Under the pieces are notes generated by a model. The model had not been told where the DNA came from and did no database searches. It saw only the letters and a program-made list of their open reading frames with translations. A stretch of 64,000 bases of DNA from Micromonospora pattaloongensis. Its GTDB lineage: Bacteria; Actinomycetota; Actinomycetes; Mycobacteriales; Micromonosporaceae. Position 1 is the stretch's first letter. Each line of letters starts with the position of its first letter. The stretch spans positions 558,001 to 622,000 of the forward strand of contig NZ_FNPH01000003.1 in NCBI RefSeq assembly GCF_900107255.1, in the 5' to 3' direction. Of the stretch, positions 9,420 through 18,471 are shown piece by piece. A program made the position numbers and the translations under genes.

Positions 9420-11909
9420 TTAAGCCCCCCGGAGCAGGGAATCTGGCGTTTTCACAACATCGTTCCCATTTGCGTCGCCGACGCGGTGCGCCGGCCGCGC
9501 GTGCGGCGCGATCCGGAACTGCGGCGCGGTCTCCGGATCCGGCGGCAGCGGCACCGAGATCAGCGCGTCGATCGCCTCGGCGGGGACCGGCCGGGAGAAC
9601 AGGTACCCCTGCGCCAACTGGCACCGCAGCCCGCGCAGCGCCTCGGCCTGCTCGACGGTCTCGATCCCCTCGGCCACCGTGGTGAGGTTGAGACCGTGAC
9701 CGAGCGCGACGATCGCCCGCGCGAACGGCCAGTCGTCGGGGCCGAAGTCGAGCCGCTCGCCGTGCCGGGTGAACGAGCTGTCGATCTTGAGGATGTCCAC
9801 GGGCAGCTGTGCGAGGTAGGACAGCGACGAATAACCCGTGCCGAAGTCGTCGATCGCGACCCGGATACCGCGCTTGCGCAACTCGTTGAGCTGCGCCGCC
9901 GCGGTCGAGACCGTCGCCGCCGCGATCAGGCTGGTCTCCGTGATCTCCAGAATCAGCGCCGGCCCCGGCAGACCGGCCTCCGCGATCGCGTCGATGACGG
10001 TGTCGGCGAAGCCGGGCTCCACCAGCTGGCGACCGGACACGTTCACGGAGACCGCGACGCCGGCCGCGGCGTACCAGGCGCGCGCGTCCTGGCACGCGCG
10101 CCGCAGCACCCAGGCCCCGATCTCGCGGATCAGCCCCGTCTCCTCGGCGACCGGGATGAAGTCCGCGGGCGAGACCGGCGTTCCCTCCGGCGGGATCCAC
10201 CGCACCAGGGCCTCGACCGCGTGGGTCTGCCGGGTCGTGAGGTCCACCAGCGGCTGGTAATGGACGGTGAACTCGCCGTTGGTGATCGCGCGTCGCAGCC
10301 CGGCGCTGAGCCGGCTGTGGCCCAGCCGCGCCTCCCGCAACGCAGACTGGAAGGCGACGATCCGGTCCTTGCCGGCGCGCTTCGCCGCGTTGAGCGCCAG
10401 GTCCGCGTCGCGCAGCGCGGTGGACGCCGTCGTCTGGCCGTCGGCGGTCTCGGCCAGCAACAACCCGATGCTGGTGGTCAGGAAGAGCTGTCCGGCCGAG
10501 ATGTCGAAGGGGCGGCGCATGGCCGCGAGAATCTCCTCGGCGGCGGCCGCCGCCTGGGCGCCGTCCACGTCCTCCAGCAGCACCGCGAACTCGTCGCCGC
10601 CGAGCCGCGCCACCGTGCCACCGTGCGACACCAGGCCGAGCAGCCGGTGCGCGGCCGCGATCAGCACCTCGTCGCCGATCGGGTGCCCGAGGTCGTCGTT
10701 GACGTCCTTGAACTCGTCCAAGTCGAGCAGGAGCAGCGCGTGCTGGCCGGTGCCGGTGCGCCGGGACAGCGCCCACTCCACGCGCTCGGCCAGCACGACG
10801 CGGTTGGCCAAGCCGGTGAGCGGGTCGTGCAGCGCCCGGTAGGTGAGCTGCTGCTGCAGCGTCTCCTGGGCCTGGGCGGCCTCGGCCAACGCGCGCGCCT
10901 GCCGGCCGAGCTCGGTGGCCCGCCGCTGCGCCAGGCGAGCGATGATGGCCAGCCGGCCCACCAGCACGAACGCCACCAGCACCAGCGGGCCGAGGAACGC
11001 CAGCGCGTTGTAATCGGCCCAGGTCAGGCCGCCGCGCGGCGAGCGGTAGTACGCGACCACGCAGACCAGCGGCACCACCATCGCCAGCGCGCCCAGCAAC
11101 ACCAGCCGGGGCAGCGAGATCGCGGTCTGCGGCTGCGGCGTGTCGGTCGAACCGGTCGCCGACGTGGCGTGCGACGGGCGCAGCCCGGCGAGTCCGAACG
11201 CGACCGGATGCCCCACCCAGAACAGGGCGGCCGCGATGTTGGGCTGGGCCGCGCCGTGCAGCAGCGGGCCGACGAGCAGGCTGATGTTCAACGCCAGCAG
11301 CGAACCCGCGCCGAGCAGCAGCCAGACGGCGGCGCGGTGCCGCAGACCGCCGGCGAAGACCAGTCGGACGGCCAGGATCATCGTCAGGAGGTTCGCGAAC
11401 GGGAAGACCAGCGCCCAGGTCATCGAGACACCCTCGGCGGAGAGCGCCGGCGCGATCACCAGGACCCAGAGCAGCGGGAAGAGGGCCGCGGCGACCACGG
11501 CCGCGTCCAGCAGGTCGGCGCAACCGCGGTTGCGCCCGGCGGGCCGCCCGACCAACGCCAGCCCGGCGATGACCAGCACGTGCGTGACCATGAAGAGTGC
11601 GCCGGGTACGGCGGATCCACGCGGCAGCGCGTGCACGGCGCACGCCGCGGCGAAGGTGGTCATCGCGCTGGCGAACAGCACCCACCAGCCGATGAGCGGA
11701 GTAGGGCGATGCCGCCGGAGACCGAAACCCATCGCCACGATGCCGATCACGGCCATGGTCAGGGCGAGGAGGTCCCGCGGCCCCCGCGGTACGAGCAGCG
11801 CCACGAGACCCAGCAGCGCCTCGACGGCGAGCAGCCGGCGAACCGGCCCGGAGGGGACCGCCCAACGGGTCACCGCCCGCACCCGCCGACCGGATGCCGC
11901 GACAACCAT
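9420..11909 (-). CDS. Membrane-bound GGDEF-EAL c-di-GMP protein
   Basis: An 829-residue protein with roughly nine or ten hydrophobic segments in residues 20-330, then GGDEF, then EAL. The cyclase motif is intact (ARLGGDEFAVL) but no RxxD inhibitory site precedes it. The EAL half has EALVRW, NVSGRQL, EITET, DDFGTGYSSL, KID, AEGIET and AQGYLF, so all expected metal-binding and catalytic residues are present. It could make and/or degrade c-di-GMP. The ATG at 11909 is preceded by GGAGGA; an in-frame GTG at 11927 lies upstream of that ribosome site and was rejected. Likely co-transcribed with the response regulator. Confidence 0.9.
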   Translation of the reverse strand: MVVAASGRRVRAVTRWAVPSGPVRRLLAVEALLGLVALLVPRGPRDLLALTMAVIGIVAMGFGLRRHRPTPLIGWWVLFASAMTTFAAACAVHALPRGSAVPGALFMVTHVLVIAGLALVGRPAGRNRGCADLLDAAVVAAALFPLLWVLVIAPALSAEGVSMTWALVFPFANLLTMILAVRLVFAGGLRHRAAVWLLLGAGSLLALNISLLVGPLLHGAAQPNIAAALFWVGHPVAFGLAGLRPSHATSATGSTDTPQPQTAISLPRLVLLGALAMVVPLVCVVAYYRSPRGGLTWADYNALAFLGPLVLVAFVLVGRLAIIARLAQRRATELGRQARALAEAAQAQETLQQQLTYRALHDPLTGLANRVVLAERVEWALSRRTGTGQHALLLLDLDEFKDVNDDLGHPIGDEVLIAAAHRLLGLVSHGGTVARLGGDEFAVLLEDVDGAQAAAAAEEILAAMRRPFDISAGQLFLTTSIGLLLAETADGQTTASTALRDADLALNAAKRAGKDRIVAFQSALREARLGHSRLSAGLRRAITNGEFTVHYQPLVDLTTRQTHAVEALVRWIPPEGTPVSPADFIPVAEETGLIREIGAWVLRRACQDARAWYAAAGVAVSVNVSGRQLVEPGFADTVIDAIAEAGLPGPALILEITETSLIAAATVSTAAAQLNELRKRGIRVAIDDFGTGYSSLSYLAQLPVDILKIDSSFTRHGERLDFGPDDWPFARAIVALGHGLNLTTVAEGIETVEQAEALRGLRCQLAQGYLFSRPVPAEAIDALISVPLPPDPETAPQFRIAPHARPAHRVGDANGNDVVKTPDSLLRGA

Positions 11910-12179
11910 GCTTCCTCCTACGGCCACTGATGCGGCGGCCGGGGGCAGCGCGCAGTGATCAGTCGGCGAACGCCGGACGTGACGTCCGGGTAACAGGAAA
12001 TCACGGTCAGCGTGTCAATTTTGGGCATTCAGGTGCAGATCAGGATCACACCTCCGGTCTGAGATCATCAACTGAACGGCCCGGCGCGCCGCGCGAAAGT
12101 CCAGTCGAGGACGGTGAAAGTCGAACCGCAGGCTGCAAAGTCACTATCCCGCGCCGGTGCCGCCGCAGGACGACCCTGG

Positions 12180-13784
12180 TTACGGGGTGAAGGTCCAGGA
12201 GAGCAGCTGTCCGTGGTCCCGCCACGAGGTGTCCCGCACCCGCAGCCGCCAGACGCCGGTGCGGACCTCCCGCGACGCGTTGACGGTGAAGGTGGAGGCG
12301 ATGTTGTTGGCGGAGTCGCCGCGCCGCACGTTCTTCAGGCGGTACGTCGACCCGTCCGGGGCGATCAGGTCGAGCTGCAGGCTCCCCCGGTGCGTGTGCT
12401 TGATCCGCACGTAGACCTTTGTGCTCTTCGACGCGCGGCCGGCGCAGTTCGACACCCGCAGCGCGCTCGTGGTCGTGCGGTGGTCCCGGATGCTGCTCCT
12501 CGGCGCGACGATGAACGGCCGGCAGCGCGCCGGCGCCGCGGCCGGCTTCGGGGCGGGGACCGTCACCGGGGGCGGCGGCACCTCGGTCACGGCGCGGAGC
12601 AACAGGTTCGGCGACCCCGTCCCCGCCTGCCCCACCTTCCCGGCGGTCGCCCCGCCGACCAACGCCTGCCGCACCTGCGCCGGCGTCGCGGCGGGATTCG
12701 CCGCGAGCACCAGCGCGGCGACGCCGGCGACGTGCGGTGACGCCATCGAGGTGCCGCTCTTCGTCACGGCCGCGGAGTCGTCCGCATGTCCCGCCGACAC
12801 GACGGACACGCCCGGGGCGAACAGGTCGAGGCACGTCCCGTAGTTGGAGAACGAGGCGCGTACGTCGGTGCGGTCCGACGCGCCGACGGTGATGGCGAGC
12901 GGCGCGCGGGCCGGCGACTGGTCGCAGGCGTCGACATTGTCGTTGCCGGCCGCGACCGCGTACGTGACGCCGGACTCGATGGAGCGACGCACGGCGTCGT
13001 CGAGGGCGGCGCTGGCCGGACCGCCCAGGCTCATGTTCGCCACCGCGGGCTTCACGGCGTTCGCGGTGACCCAGTCCACCCCCGCGATGATCTGGGAGTA
13101 GAGACCGGAGCCGCTGCAGTTGAGCACCCGGACCCCGACCAGCCGTGCCTGCTTGGCGACGCCGTACGTCGTGCCGCCGACCGTGCCCGCGACGTGCGTG
13201 CCGTGGCCGTGGCAGTCGCTGGCGTCCGCGTCGTTGTCGATGAAGTCCCAGCCGTGCCGCGCCCGGCCGCCGAAATCCTGGTGGCTGATCCGCACGCCGG
13301 TGTCGAGCACGTACACCGTCACACCGTCCGAGCCGGGCGGATCGTACGTGCCGGACAGCGGCAGCCCGGTCTGGTCGAGCCGGTCGAGCCCCCACGGCGG
13401 GTCCGTCTGCACCTGCGCGACCCGGGCCACCCGGTCCTGCTCCACGTAGGCCACCGCGGGATCGGCGGCCAACCGCCGGGCGGCGGTCGCGGGCATGCGC
13501 GCGGAGAAGCCACGGACGGTCGCGGTGAACGACGAGCGCACGCTGCCGCCGTACCGGCGGGTCAGCTCCCCCGCCGCGGCGGCCGCGCGGCGCGATTCCG
13601 GAGCGTCGGCCCGGAACACCACGATGTAGCTGTCGCTCACCGCACCGGGCGCATTCTCGCCCAGGATGACGCCGTCGGCCGGACGGGCCTGCGCGGGAAC
13701 CGGGGCTGCGGTCAGGGCCAGTAGCGTGACCGTGCCGGTGAGCACGGCGCGGGCGGCGGGCCGGACGCGTCGGTCGTGGAGCAT
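12180..13784 (-). CDS. Secreted subtilisin-like serine protease (S8) with C-terminal P-like domain
   Basis: A 534-residue preproprotein. Signal peptide 1-34 (basic start, hydrophobic core, AQA cleavage), inhibitor I9 propeptide about 50-122, then the S8 domain with Asp161 (VLDTG), His194 (GHGTH), Asn281 (AAGNDN) and Ser346 (GTSMASP). After a proline linker, residues 430-534 look like a proprotein-convertase P domain (RGSLQLDLIAPDGS, GVWRLRVRD). The ATG at 13784 has AAGGGAAG upstream; a 74-codon extension is rejected because it would bury the signal peptide. Three phased GCA(A/C)CCS half-sites lie 60-88 bp upstream, linking it to sporangium/zoospore regulation. Confidence 0.93.
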   Translation of the reverse strand: MLHDRRVRPAARAVLTGTVTLLALTAAPVPAQARPADGVILGENAPGAVSDSYIVVFRADAPESRRAAAAAGELTRRYGGSVRSSFTATVRGFSARMPATAARRLAADPAVAYVEQDRVARVAQVQTDPPWGLDRLDQTGLPLSGTYDPPGSDGVTVYVLDTGVRISHQDFGGRARHGWDFIDNDADASDCHGHGTHVAGTVGGTTYGVAKQARLVGVRVLNCSGSGLYSQIIAGVDWVTANAVKPAVANMSLGGPASAALDDAVRRSIESGVTYAVAAGNDNVDACDQSPARAPLAITVGASDRTDVRASFSNYGTCLDLFAPGVSVVSAGHADDSAAVTKSGTSMASPHVAGVAALVLAANPAATPAQVRQALVGGATAGKVGQAGTGSPNLLLRAVTEVPPPPVTVPAPKPAAAPARCRPFIVAPRSSIRDHRTTTSALRVSNCAGRASKSTKVYVRIKHTHRGSLQLDLIAPDGSTYRLKNVRRGDSANNIASTFTVNASREVRTGVWRLRVRDTSWRDHGQLLSWTFTP

Positions 13785-13843
13785 CGGCTTCCCTTCGCGG
13801 CGAGGATTCGGTGCCCCGATCGTGCGGGGCGCCGGGAGCCGCG

Positions 13844-13872
13844 CGGGTGCCTGGCGGTTGCCGCGGGGTTGC
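13844..13872 (-). promoter_or_regulatory. Triple TcrA-type direct repeat upstream of the subtilisin gene
   Basis: Read on the minus strand the site is GCAACCC-n4-GCAACCG-n4-GCACCCG, three half-sites at exact 11-bp period. Two such half-sites match my memory of the TcrA box of Actinoplanes missouriensis, GCA(A/C)CCG-n4-GCA(A/C)CCG. It lies in the divergent spacer between the protease and the small zinc-binding gene, 60 bp from the protease start codon. A FliA-like -10 (ACCGAAT, 13812-13806) lies between, without a good -35. Confidence 0.7.
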
Positions 13873-14004
13873 CGACGCCGCCGCCCGGCGCCGGGCCGGT
13901 CCACGAGTTCTTCGCCACGTCGGTTCCCGCGCCAATCACTAACGCCGGTGCCGGTACGGCCGATCTGCCCCGTGAGTTGAATCGGTACGCCAAGGAGGCC
14001 GCCC

Positions 14005-14238
14005 ATGAGACCGGTGCTGGTGCCGTCGCTGCGGGTCGAGGTGGTCGCGTCCGTACCGGACTCCTGCGACGGGTGCGGGGCCGCGGCCCGGCTCAGCCTG
14101 CAGCTGACCAGCGGCGGCGAGCTGGCGTTCTGTGGGCATCACGCGAACCGGCACGCCGTGCGGATCCTGGGCGTCGCGCGGCAGGTCCGCGTGGAGGACG
14201 GTTTCGAGTGGGCGGGCGCGAAGCCGGCGCCGCGCTAG
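14005..14238 (+). CDS. Small zinc-ribbon-like protein (DUF7455-type)
   Basis: A 77-residue protein with Cys21-x2-Cys24 (CDGCGAAA) and FCGHH (Cys43, His45, His46) plus His50, spaced as a compact zinc site. The GGELxFCGHH pattern is common in short actinobacterial proteins of unknown function classed as DUF7455. A clear AAGGAGG precedes the ATG. It is divergent from the subtilisin gene and lies on the far side of the repeat box. Confidence 0.75.
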   Translation: MRPVLVPSLRVEVVASVPDSCDGCGAAARLSLQLTSGGELAFCGHHANRHAVRILGVARQVRVEDGFEWAGAKPAPR

Positions 14239-14378
14239 GCGCGGCGCCGGAAATGGCGACAGTCGAAGTAAAACGTCAATAACGCTTATTTTTGACTTTC
14301 GCTGTTACGATCAACTTCGTGCCGTTTCGGGCGATCGGACCCCAATTACATCCCGTGGCCCGGACTGAGGGCACCACG

Positions 14379-16316
14379 GTGGCCGGTTTCTGGGCGGATT
14401 ACGCCCGACTCCGCACCGTGCTGTCGATCGGCGCCGGCATCGCCGTGGCGCTGATCGGTCTGATGGCCCTCGCCGAGTGGCGCACCGTCCACGCGGCACA
14501 GCTCCCCGGCATGCCGACCGTCGTTCCGCTGGCCCCGTCCGTGGCCGTCGGTCTCCTCCTCGGCGGTGTCGCCCTGCTGCTGCTGGCCACGCCGCGCCCC
14601 GGCCTCGCGCGACGATCGGCCGGCCGGGTCTGCGGCGCCCTGACCGCGGCGATCGGCCTGCTCGGTCTCGCCCAGCCGGTCGCGCACGCCGCCACGGACG
14701 CCGCGGCCGGCTGGCTGCTGGGGCCGTCCGCGACCGCGCATGACCAGCTCGGCGCGGCCGCCTCCGTCGCGCTCCTGCTCAACGGGGCGGCGCTGGTCGC
14801 CCTCCACACCGAACCGCGGTGGCGGGTCCTGCTCACCGGCGCGCTGCTCACCGCCGCCGCCGGTGTCGCCCTGGTCGCCATGCTGGGGTACGTCTTCGAG
14901 CAGGCGTACCAGCCCGACGCGGGGGCGCTGGCCGCGATGCCCCTGCTCACCTCGTTCACCATGCTCGAGCTTTCGCTGGGCATCATGTTCGCCCGCCCCG
15001 AGCAGGGCCCGCTGAAGGCGTTCTTCGGCGGCGGCCCGGGCAACGTCGTCGCGCGCCGGCTCGCCCCCGCGCTGATCCTGCTGCCGTTCGGTACCGGCAT
15101 GCTCAGCATGGCGGCCGTCCGGGCCGGGCTCGGCCCGGGCGCCGCGATCACCATCAGCACCGTGCTGACCATCCTGATCCTGGTCTTCATCGTGGCCGGC
15201 ACGGTGCGGGCGCTGAACGAAACCGACGCCCGCCGCCGGCAGCTCCTCGCCGACCTCGCCGACGAGCGGGACTTCACCCGGACGCTGCTGCAGTCGCTGA
15301 ACGAGGGCGTGGTGGTGTTCGACGCCGACCGGGCGGTCATCGAGGTGAACCGGCGCTGGTGCGAGCTCTCCGGGCGGTCGCGGACCGAGCTCATCGGACA
15401 GCGCCCGCCGTATCCGTGGGAGCCCGAGGTCGCGAGCGGCTCGGACGAGCTGGTGGTACGCCCCGACGGCACCACGCTGCCGGTGCTCGCGGCGAGCGCC
15501 GAGGTGCCCGGCGAGGACGGCCGGCCGCGCGCCTACGTCGCCACCTATGTGGACATCACGGATCGGAAGCGCGCCGAGGACTTCCTCGCCGCGCACGCGA
15601 GCGCGCTGGAGCAGGTCAACGACGAGCTACGGCACGCGAACCGACGGCTCGAGCGGGGCACGGCCTTCAAGTCCGACCTGATGGCGATGGTGTCGCACGA
15701 GATCTCGCAGCCGCTCAGCTCGATGGCGAGCCTGGCGGAGCTGCTCGCCGCGGACTGGCCGGAGCTGCCCGACGACACCCGCTTCGAGCTCGCGGTGAAG
15801 ATCGATAAGAACACCCGCCGACTGACCACGATGGTCCAGGATCTGACGCTGCTCTTCCAGCTCGAGGCCGGCGCGGTCACCGCCCGGCGCGCCCCCGTCC
15901 CGGTCGCCGACGTCGTCGAGAGCGTTGTCGGGGCGCTCGCCGCGCCCACTCCCCCGATCTCCGTCACCGTCGACCCGGAGCTCTACGCGCTCGGCGACCG
16001 ATCGCATCTCTACCAGATCGTGCGGCACCTCGTCTCGAACGCGCTCCGGCACGGGGAGCCGCCGGTCGAGATCACCGCGCGGCGGCACGGCGAGACGGTG
16101 GCGCTCAGCGTGCGGGACCACGGCCCGGGTGTCCCGGCCGACGCCGAGTCCCGGCTGTTCGACCGGTTCGGTCGCGGCGGCGGGCTCGGGCTCTTCATCG
16201 CCCGGCACCTGGTGGAGGCCAACGGCGGGACCATCCGGTACGAGGCGGCCGAGCCGCACGGCGCGCGGCTGGTGCTGCGGCTGGAGCCGGCGGCCGGGAC
16301 GCGCCCGCTCGGCTAG
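14379..16316 (+). CDS. Orphan membrane histidine kinase with PAS domain
   Basis: About 645 residues from the GTG at 14379 (GAGGG upstream); in-frame starts exist further upstream to 14292, so the exact start is uncertain. Seven or eight hydrophobic segments fill the first 290 residues, with no large extracytoplasmic domain. A PAS domain follows (FDADRAVIEVNRRWCELSGRSR), then HisKA with H-box HEISQPLSS, and HATPase with LVSNALRHG, DHGPGVP and GGGLGLFIARHL. The ATP lid between the G boxes is short. No response regulator is adjacent. The stop overlaps the convergent gene by 4 bp. Confidence 0.87.
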   Translation: MAGFWADYARLRTVLSIGAGIAVALIGLMALAEWRTVHAAQLPGMPTVVPLAPSVAVGLLLGGVALLLLATPRPGLARRSAGRVCGALTAAIGLLGLAQPVAHAATDAAAGWLLGPSATAHDQLGAAASVALLLNGAALVALHTEPRWRVLLTGALLTAAAGVALVAMLGYVFEQAYQPDAGALAAMPLLTSFTMLELSLGIMFARPEQGPLKAFFGGGPGNVVARRLAPALILLPFGTGMLSMAAVRAGLGPGAAITISTVLTILILVFIVAGTVRALNETDARRRQLLADLADERDFTRTLLQSLNEGVVVFDADRAVIEVNRRWCELSGRSRTELIGQRPPYPWEPEVASGSDELVVRPDGTTLPVLAASAEVPGEDGRPRAYVATYVDITDRKRAEDFLAAHASALEQVNDELRHANRRLERGTAFKSDLMAMVSHEISQPLSSMASLAELLAADWPELPDDTRFELAVKIDKNTRRLTTMVQDLTLLFQLEAGAVTARRAPVPVADVVESVVGALAAPTPPISVTVDPELYALGDRSHLYQIVRHLVSNALRHGEPPVEITARRHGETVALSVRDHGPGVPADAESRLFDRFGRGGGLGLFIARHLVEANGGTIRYEAAEPHGARLVLRLEPAAGTRPLG

Positions 16317-16579
16317 GACGCCGGCGGGCGCTCCCCGACCGCGGCCGGCCCGTAGAGCGCGTTGACGAGCTCCAGCGCCCACCGCATCCGCCGCATGGTG
16401 ATTTCCGGATGCTCGCCGTATTCGTACGCCATCTCCGCCGCGCACCCGCGCACGCCGTGAGCGCGCACGGCCTCCTCGATCGCGGCGTCGGCGGCGGTGC
16501 GGTCGAGGGCGGCGCCGGTCGGGGCGGAAGAGGCGCACAGAGCCTCGGCACGGGCAGTGAACAGCATCGTGCGGGACAT
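16313..16579 (-). CDS. Short conserved hypothetical protein
   Basis: An 88-residue soluble protein. The ATG at 16579 has a strong GAGGAGG just upstream; an in-frame GTG nine codons earlier was rejected. The C-terminal half, with AAEMAYEYGEHPEITMRRMRWALELV, looks helical and folded. No family recognised. It is convergent with the PAS kinase (4-bp overlap) and lies downstream of the chemoreceptor terminator, so it is probably a separate transcript. Confidence 0.6.
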   Translation of the reverse strand: MSRTMLFTARAEALCASSAPTGAALDRTAADAAIEEAVRAHGVRGCAAEMAYEYGEHPEITMRRMRWALELVNALYGPAAVGERPPAS

Positions 16580-16642
16580 CGGACCTCCTCTGGTGATACC
16601 CACCACTCAACGGCCCGGCCGTTTCCCCGGCGGTATGGGAAA

Positions 16643-16677
16643 GGTGCGGCTCGGGTGCAGAACACCCGAGCCGCACC
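16643..16677 (-). terminator. Hairpin terminator after the chemoreceptor gene
   Basis: A perfect 15-bp GC-rich stem (16643-16657 with 16663-16677) and a 5-base loop, 18 bp past the stop codon of the leftward chemoreceptor gene, followed on that strand by TTTCCC. Confidence 0.75.
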
Positions 16678-16694
16678 GACGCCGCCGCCCCGGC

Positions 16695-18266
16695 TCACCC
16701 CACCCGGAACTGACTGACCAGCATCCGCAGTTGCTCCGCGGTCCGCGCGACCTCGCCGCTGGCGTGGCCGGCCTGACCGACCCCACCCAGCGAGGCCTCA
16801 CTCGTGCTCGCCACCTGCGAGATGTTGCCGGCGATCCGGGCGGATCCCGATGCCACCTCGGCGATGCTGCGGCTCATCTCCTGGGTGGTGGCGGTCTGCT
16901 CCTCCACGGCGCTGGCGATCGTCGTCTGGTACTCGTGGATCTTTCCGATGACCTCGCTGATCCGCTTGATCACCTCGACCGCCTCGCCGGTGTCGTTCTG
17001 GATCGCGGTGACGCGCGCGCTGATGTCCTCGGTGGCCCGCGCGGTCTCCTGGGCCAGGTCCTTCACCTCGCTCGCGACCACGGCGAAGCCCTTACCGGCG
17101 TCGCCGGCGCGAGCGGCCTCGATCGTCGCGTTCAGCGCCAGCAGGTTCGTCTGCTCGGCGATGGAGGTGATCAGCTTCAGCACGTTCCCGATCTCGGCCG
17201 ACGACGTGCCGAGCTGCTCCACCGTCCCGGTCGCCCGTGCCGCCTCGGTCACCGCGACGCCGGCGATCTCGGCCGCCTCGTTGGTGCTCCGGGAGATCTC
17301 CCGGATCGACAGCCCCATCTCCTCCGAGCCGGCCGCGACCGTCTGCACGTGCCGCGAGATCTCGTCCGCCTGCGCCGACGCCGACGTGGTCTGCGCGTTG
17401 GTCTCCTGCACCGCGCCGACGATCTGGGCGTTGACGGCGGAGAGCTGAGTCGCCGCGCTGGCCAGCGTGTCGGCGTTGCCGCCCATCTCGTGGAACGAGG
17501 AGCTCAGCCGCTCCATCGCCTGATCGAGTCCGGCCGCCATCCGTCCCAGCTCGTCCCGGCTGGACACGCCGGTCCGCCGGGTCAGGTCGCCCTCGGCGAG
17601 CCCGGCGACGACGTGGCCGACCCGTCGCACCGGCCGGATGATCGATCGGGTCAGCGGGACCGAGAGCAGCAGGAGCAGCGCGATTCCGGCGACGAAGACA
17701 ACGACCGCGGTGATCCGGGCCGTCGAGACCGTGCTGCTCATTTCGGCGCGCGCCTGCGCGATCTCCGCGTCCAGGGCCTCGCGCAGCGAGCCGAGCTCAT
17801 CGTCGACCTTGCGGTTGCGCTCGGCGATCGCGGCCATCCGCTCCCGCACCGCCGCCCGGTCGGTCTGCGCGGCGGTGACGAACTCCTGGACGAACTGGCC
17901 GAAGTCCTGCACGTCCGGCTTTACGGCGTCGAGCCGCGTGCGCACGGCGGCCGGGAGCGGCAGCGCCTCGACCGCGGCCAACGCCGCTGCCGCCGACGCC
18001 ACGTCGTTCGGGGTTTCACCGACGACCGTCGCCATCGCCCCGCCGATCACCGCCCGGTACGCGTCGACCTTGAGCTCGCTCTGCCGCGTGTCCAGGTGGT
18101 TGAGCGCACCCTTCGCGGCCTCCAGGTTGCGGACGTGCTCCGCCTGGTTGGTGAGCGACTGCTGGGAGAACATGCCCGTCGCGGCGACCGTGGCCGCCGT
18201 GAGCGCACCGGTGGCCACGATCAGTGACAACCGCCTCGCGACACCGAGATCGGCCAGTCGCCTCAT
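16695..18266 (-). CDS. Methyl-accepting chemotaxis protein
   Basis: A 523-residue transmembrane chemoreceptor. Membrane segment 1 at about 14-36, an extracytoplasmic four-helix-bundle sensor (about 40-190), membrane segment 2 (about 190-212), HAMP ([17 protein letters not shown]) and the long cytoplasmic hairpin whose tip reads [25 protein letters not shown], the CheA/CheW contact region. The start at 18266 is set by GGAGG six bases upstream. There is no CheR-docking pentapeptide at the C-terminus. A FliA-like promoter lies 41-67 bp upstream, so it should be made with the flagellum. Confidence 0.94.
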   Translation of the reverse strand: MRRLADLGVARRLSLIVATGALTAATVAATGMFSQQSLTNQAEHVRNLEAAKGALNHLDTRQSELKVDAYRAVIGGAMATVVGETPNDVASAAAALAAVEALPLPAAVRTRLDAVKPDVQDFGQFVQEFVTAAQTDRAAVRERMAAIAERNRKVDDELGSLREALDAEIAQARAEMSSTVSTARITAVVVFVAGIALLLLLSVPLTRSIIRPVRRVGHVVAGLAEGDLTRRTGVSSRDELGRMAAGLDQAMERLSSSFHEMGGNADTLASAATQLSAVNAQIVGAVQETNAQTTSASAQADEISRHVQTVAAGSEEMGLSIREISRSTNEAAEIAGVAVTEAARATGTVEQLGTSSAEIGNVLKLITSIAEQTNLLALNATIEAARAGDAGKGFAVVASEVKDLAQETARATEDISARVTAIQNDTGEAVEVIKRISEVIGKIHEYQTTIASAVEEQTATTQEMSRSIAEVASGSARIAGNISQVASTSEASLGGVGQAGHASGEVARTAEQLRMLVSQFRVG

Positions 18267-18306
18267 GGGAAACCTCCGTACGGGAGCTAGTGGATACACC
18301 TCATGA

Positions 18307-18333
18307 ATTCGGACAGGTCAAGCGCATTTCGAG
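18307..18333 (-). promoter_or_regulatory. FliA-type promoter for the chemoreceptor gene
   Basis: On the minus strand: CTCGA, 15 bp, TCCGAAT. One change from CTCA in the -35 and one from GCCGA in the -10. Spacing is identical to the other FliA-type sites in the window. The -10 ends 41 bp before the start codon. Confidence 0.6.
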
Positions 18334-18369
18334 CGTTTCGCCGCACACCACCCGTACGGGGACAACGCT

Positions 18370-18398
18370 GCAACCGCCCTGCGACCGTCGGGCACCCG
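18370..18398 (+). promoter_or_regulatory. Triple TcrA-type direct repeat upstream of the SH3/M23 gene
   Basis: GCAACCG-n4-GCGACCG-n4-GCACCCG, three half-sites at exact 11-bp period, the middle one with a single A-to-G change. It ends 73 bp before the ATG of the secreted M23 protein, in the spacer shared with the divergent chemoreceptor gene. Confidence 0.7.
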
Positions 18399-18471
18399 GA
18401 CTGTCAGCCCTCGCTCGGCAGCCTGTCCCCCTGTGGCGCGCACCGGACGCGCAATTGAGGGGACGTACTCC

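Noticed and set aside
9391-11865. A long upstream extension of the response regulator through the GGDEF-EAL gene
   Set aside because: The extension is a shadow of the GGDEF-EAL frame; the ribosome site just before 9390 marks the real start.
13785-14006. A 74-residue N-terminal extension of the subtilisin
   Set aside because: It would precede a complete signal peptide, crosses the repeat box, and lacks a ribosome site.
18401-18427. A CTGTC-15 bp-GCCTGTC site as a FliA promoter for the M23 gene
   Set aside because: Spacing fits but both elements match poorly; more likely the promoter depends on the repeat box and a different -10.
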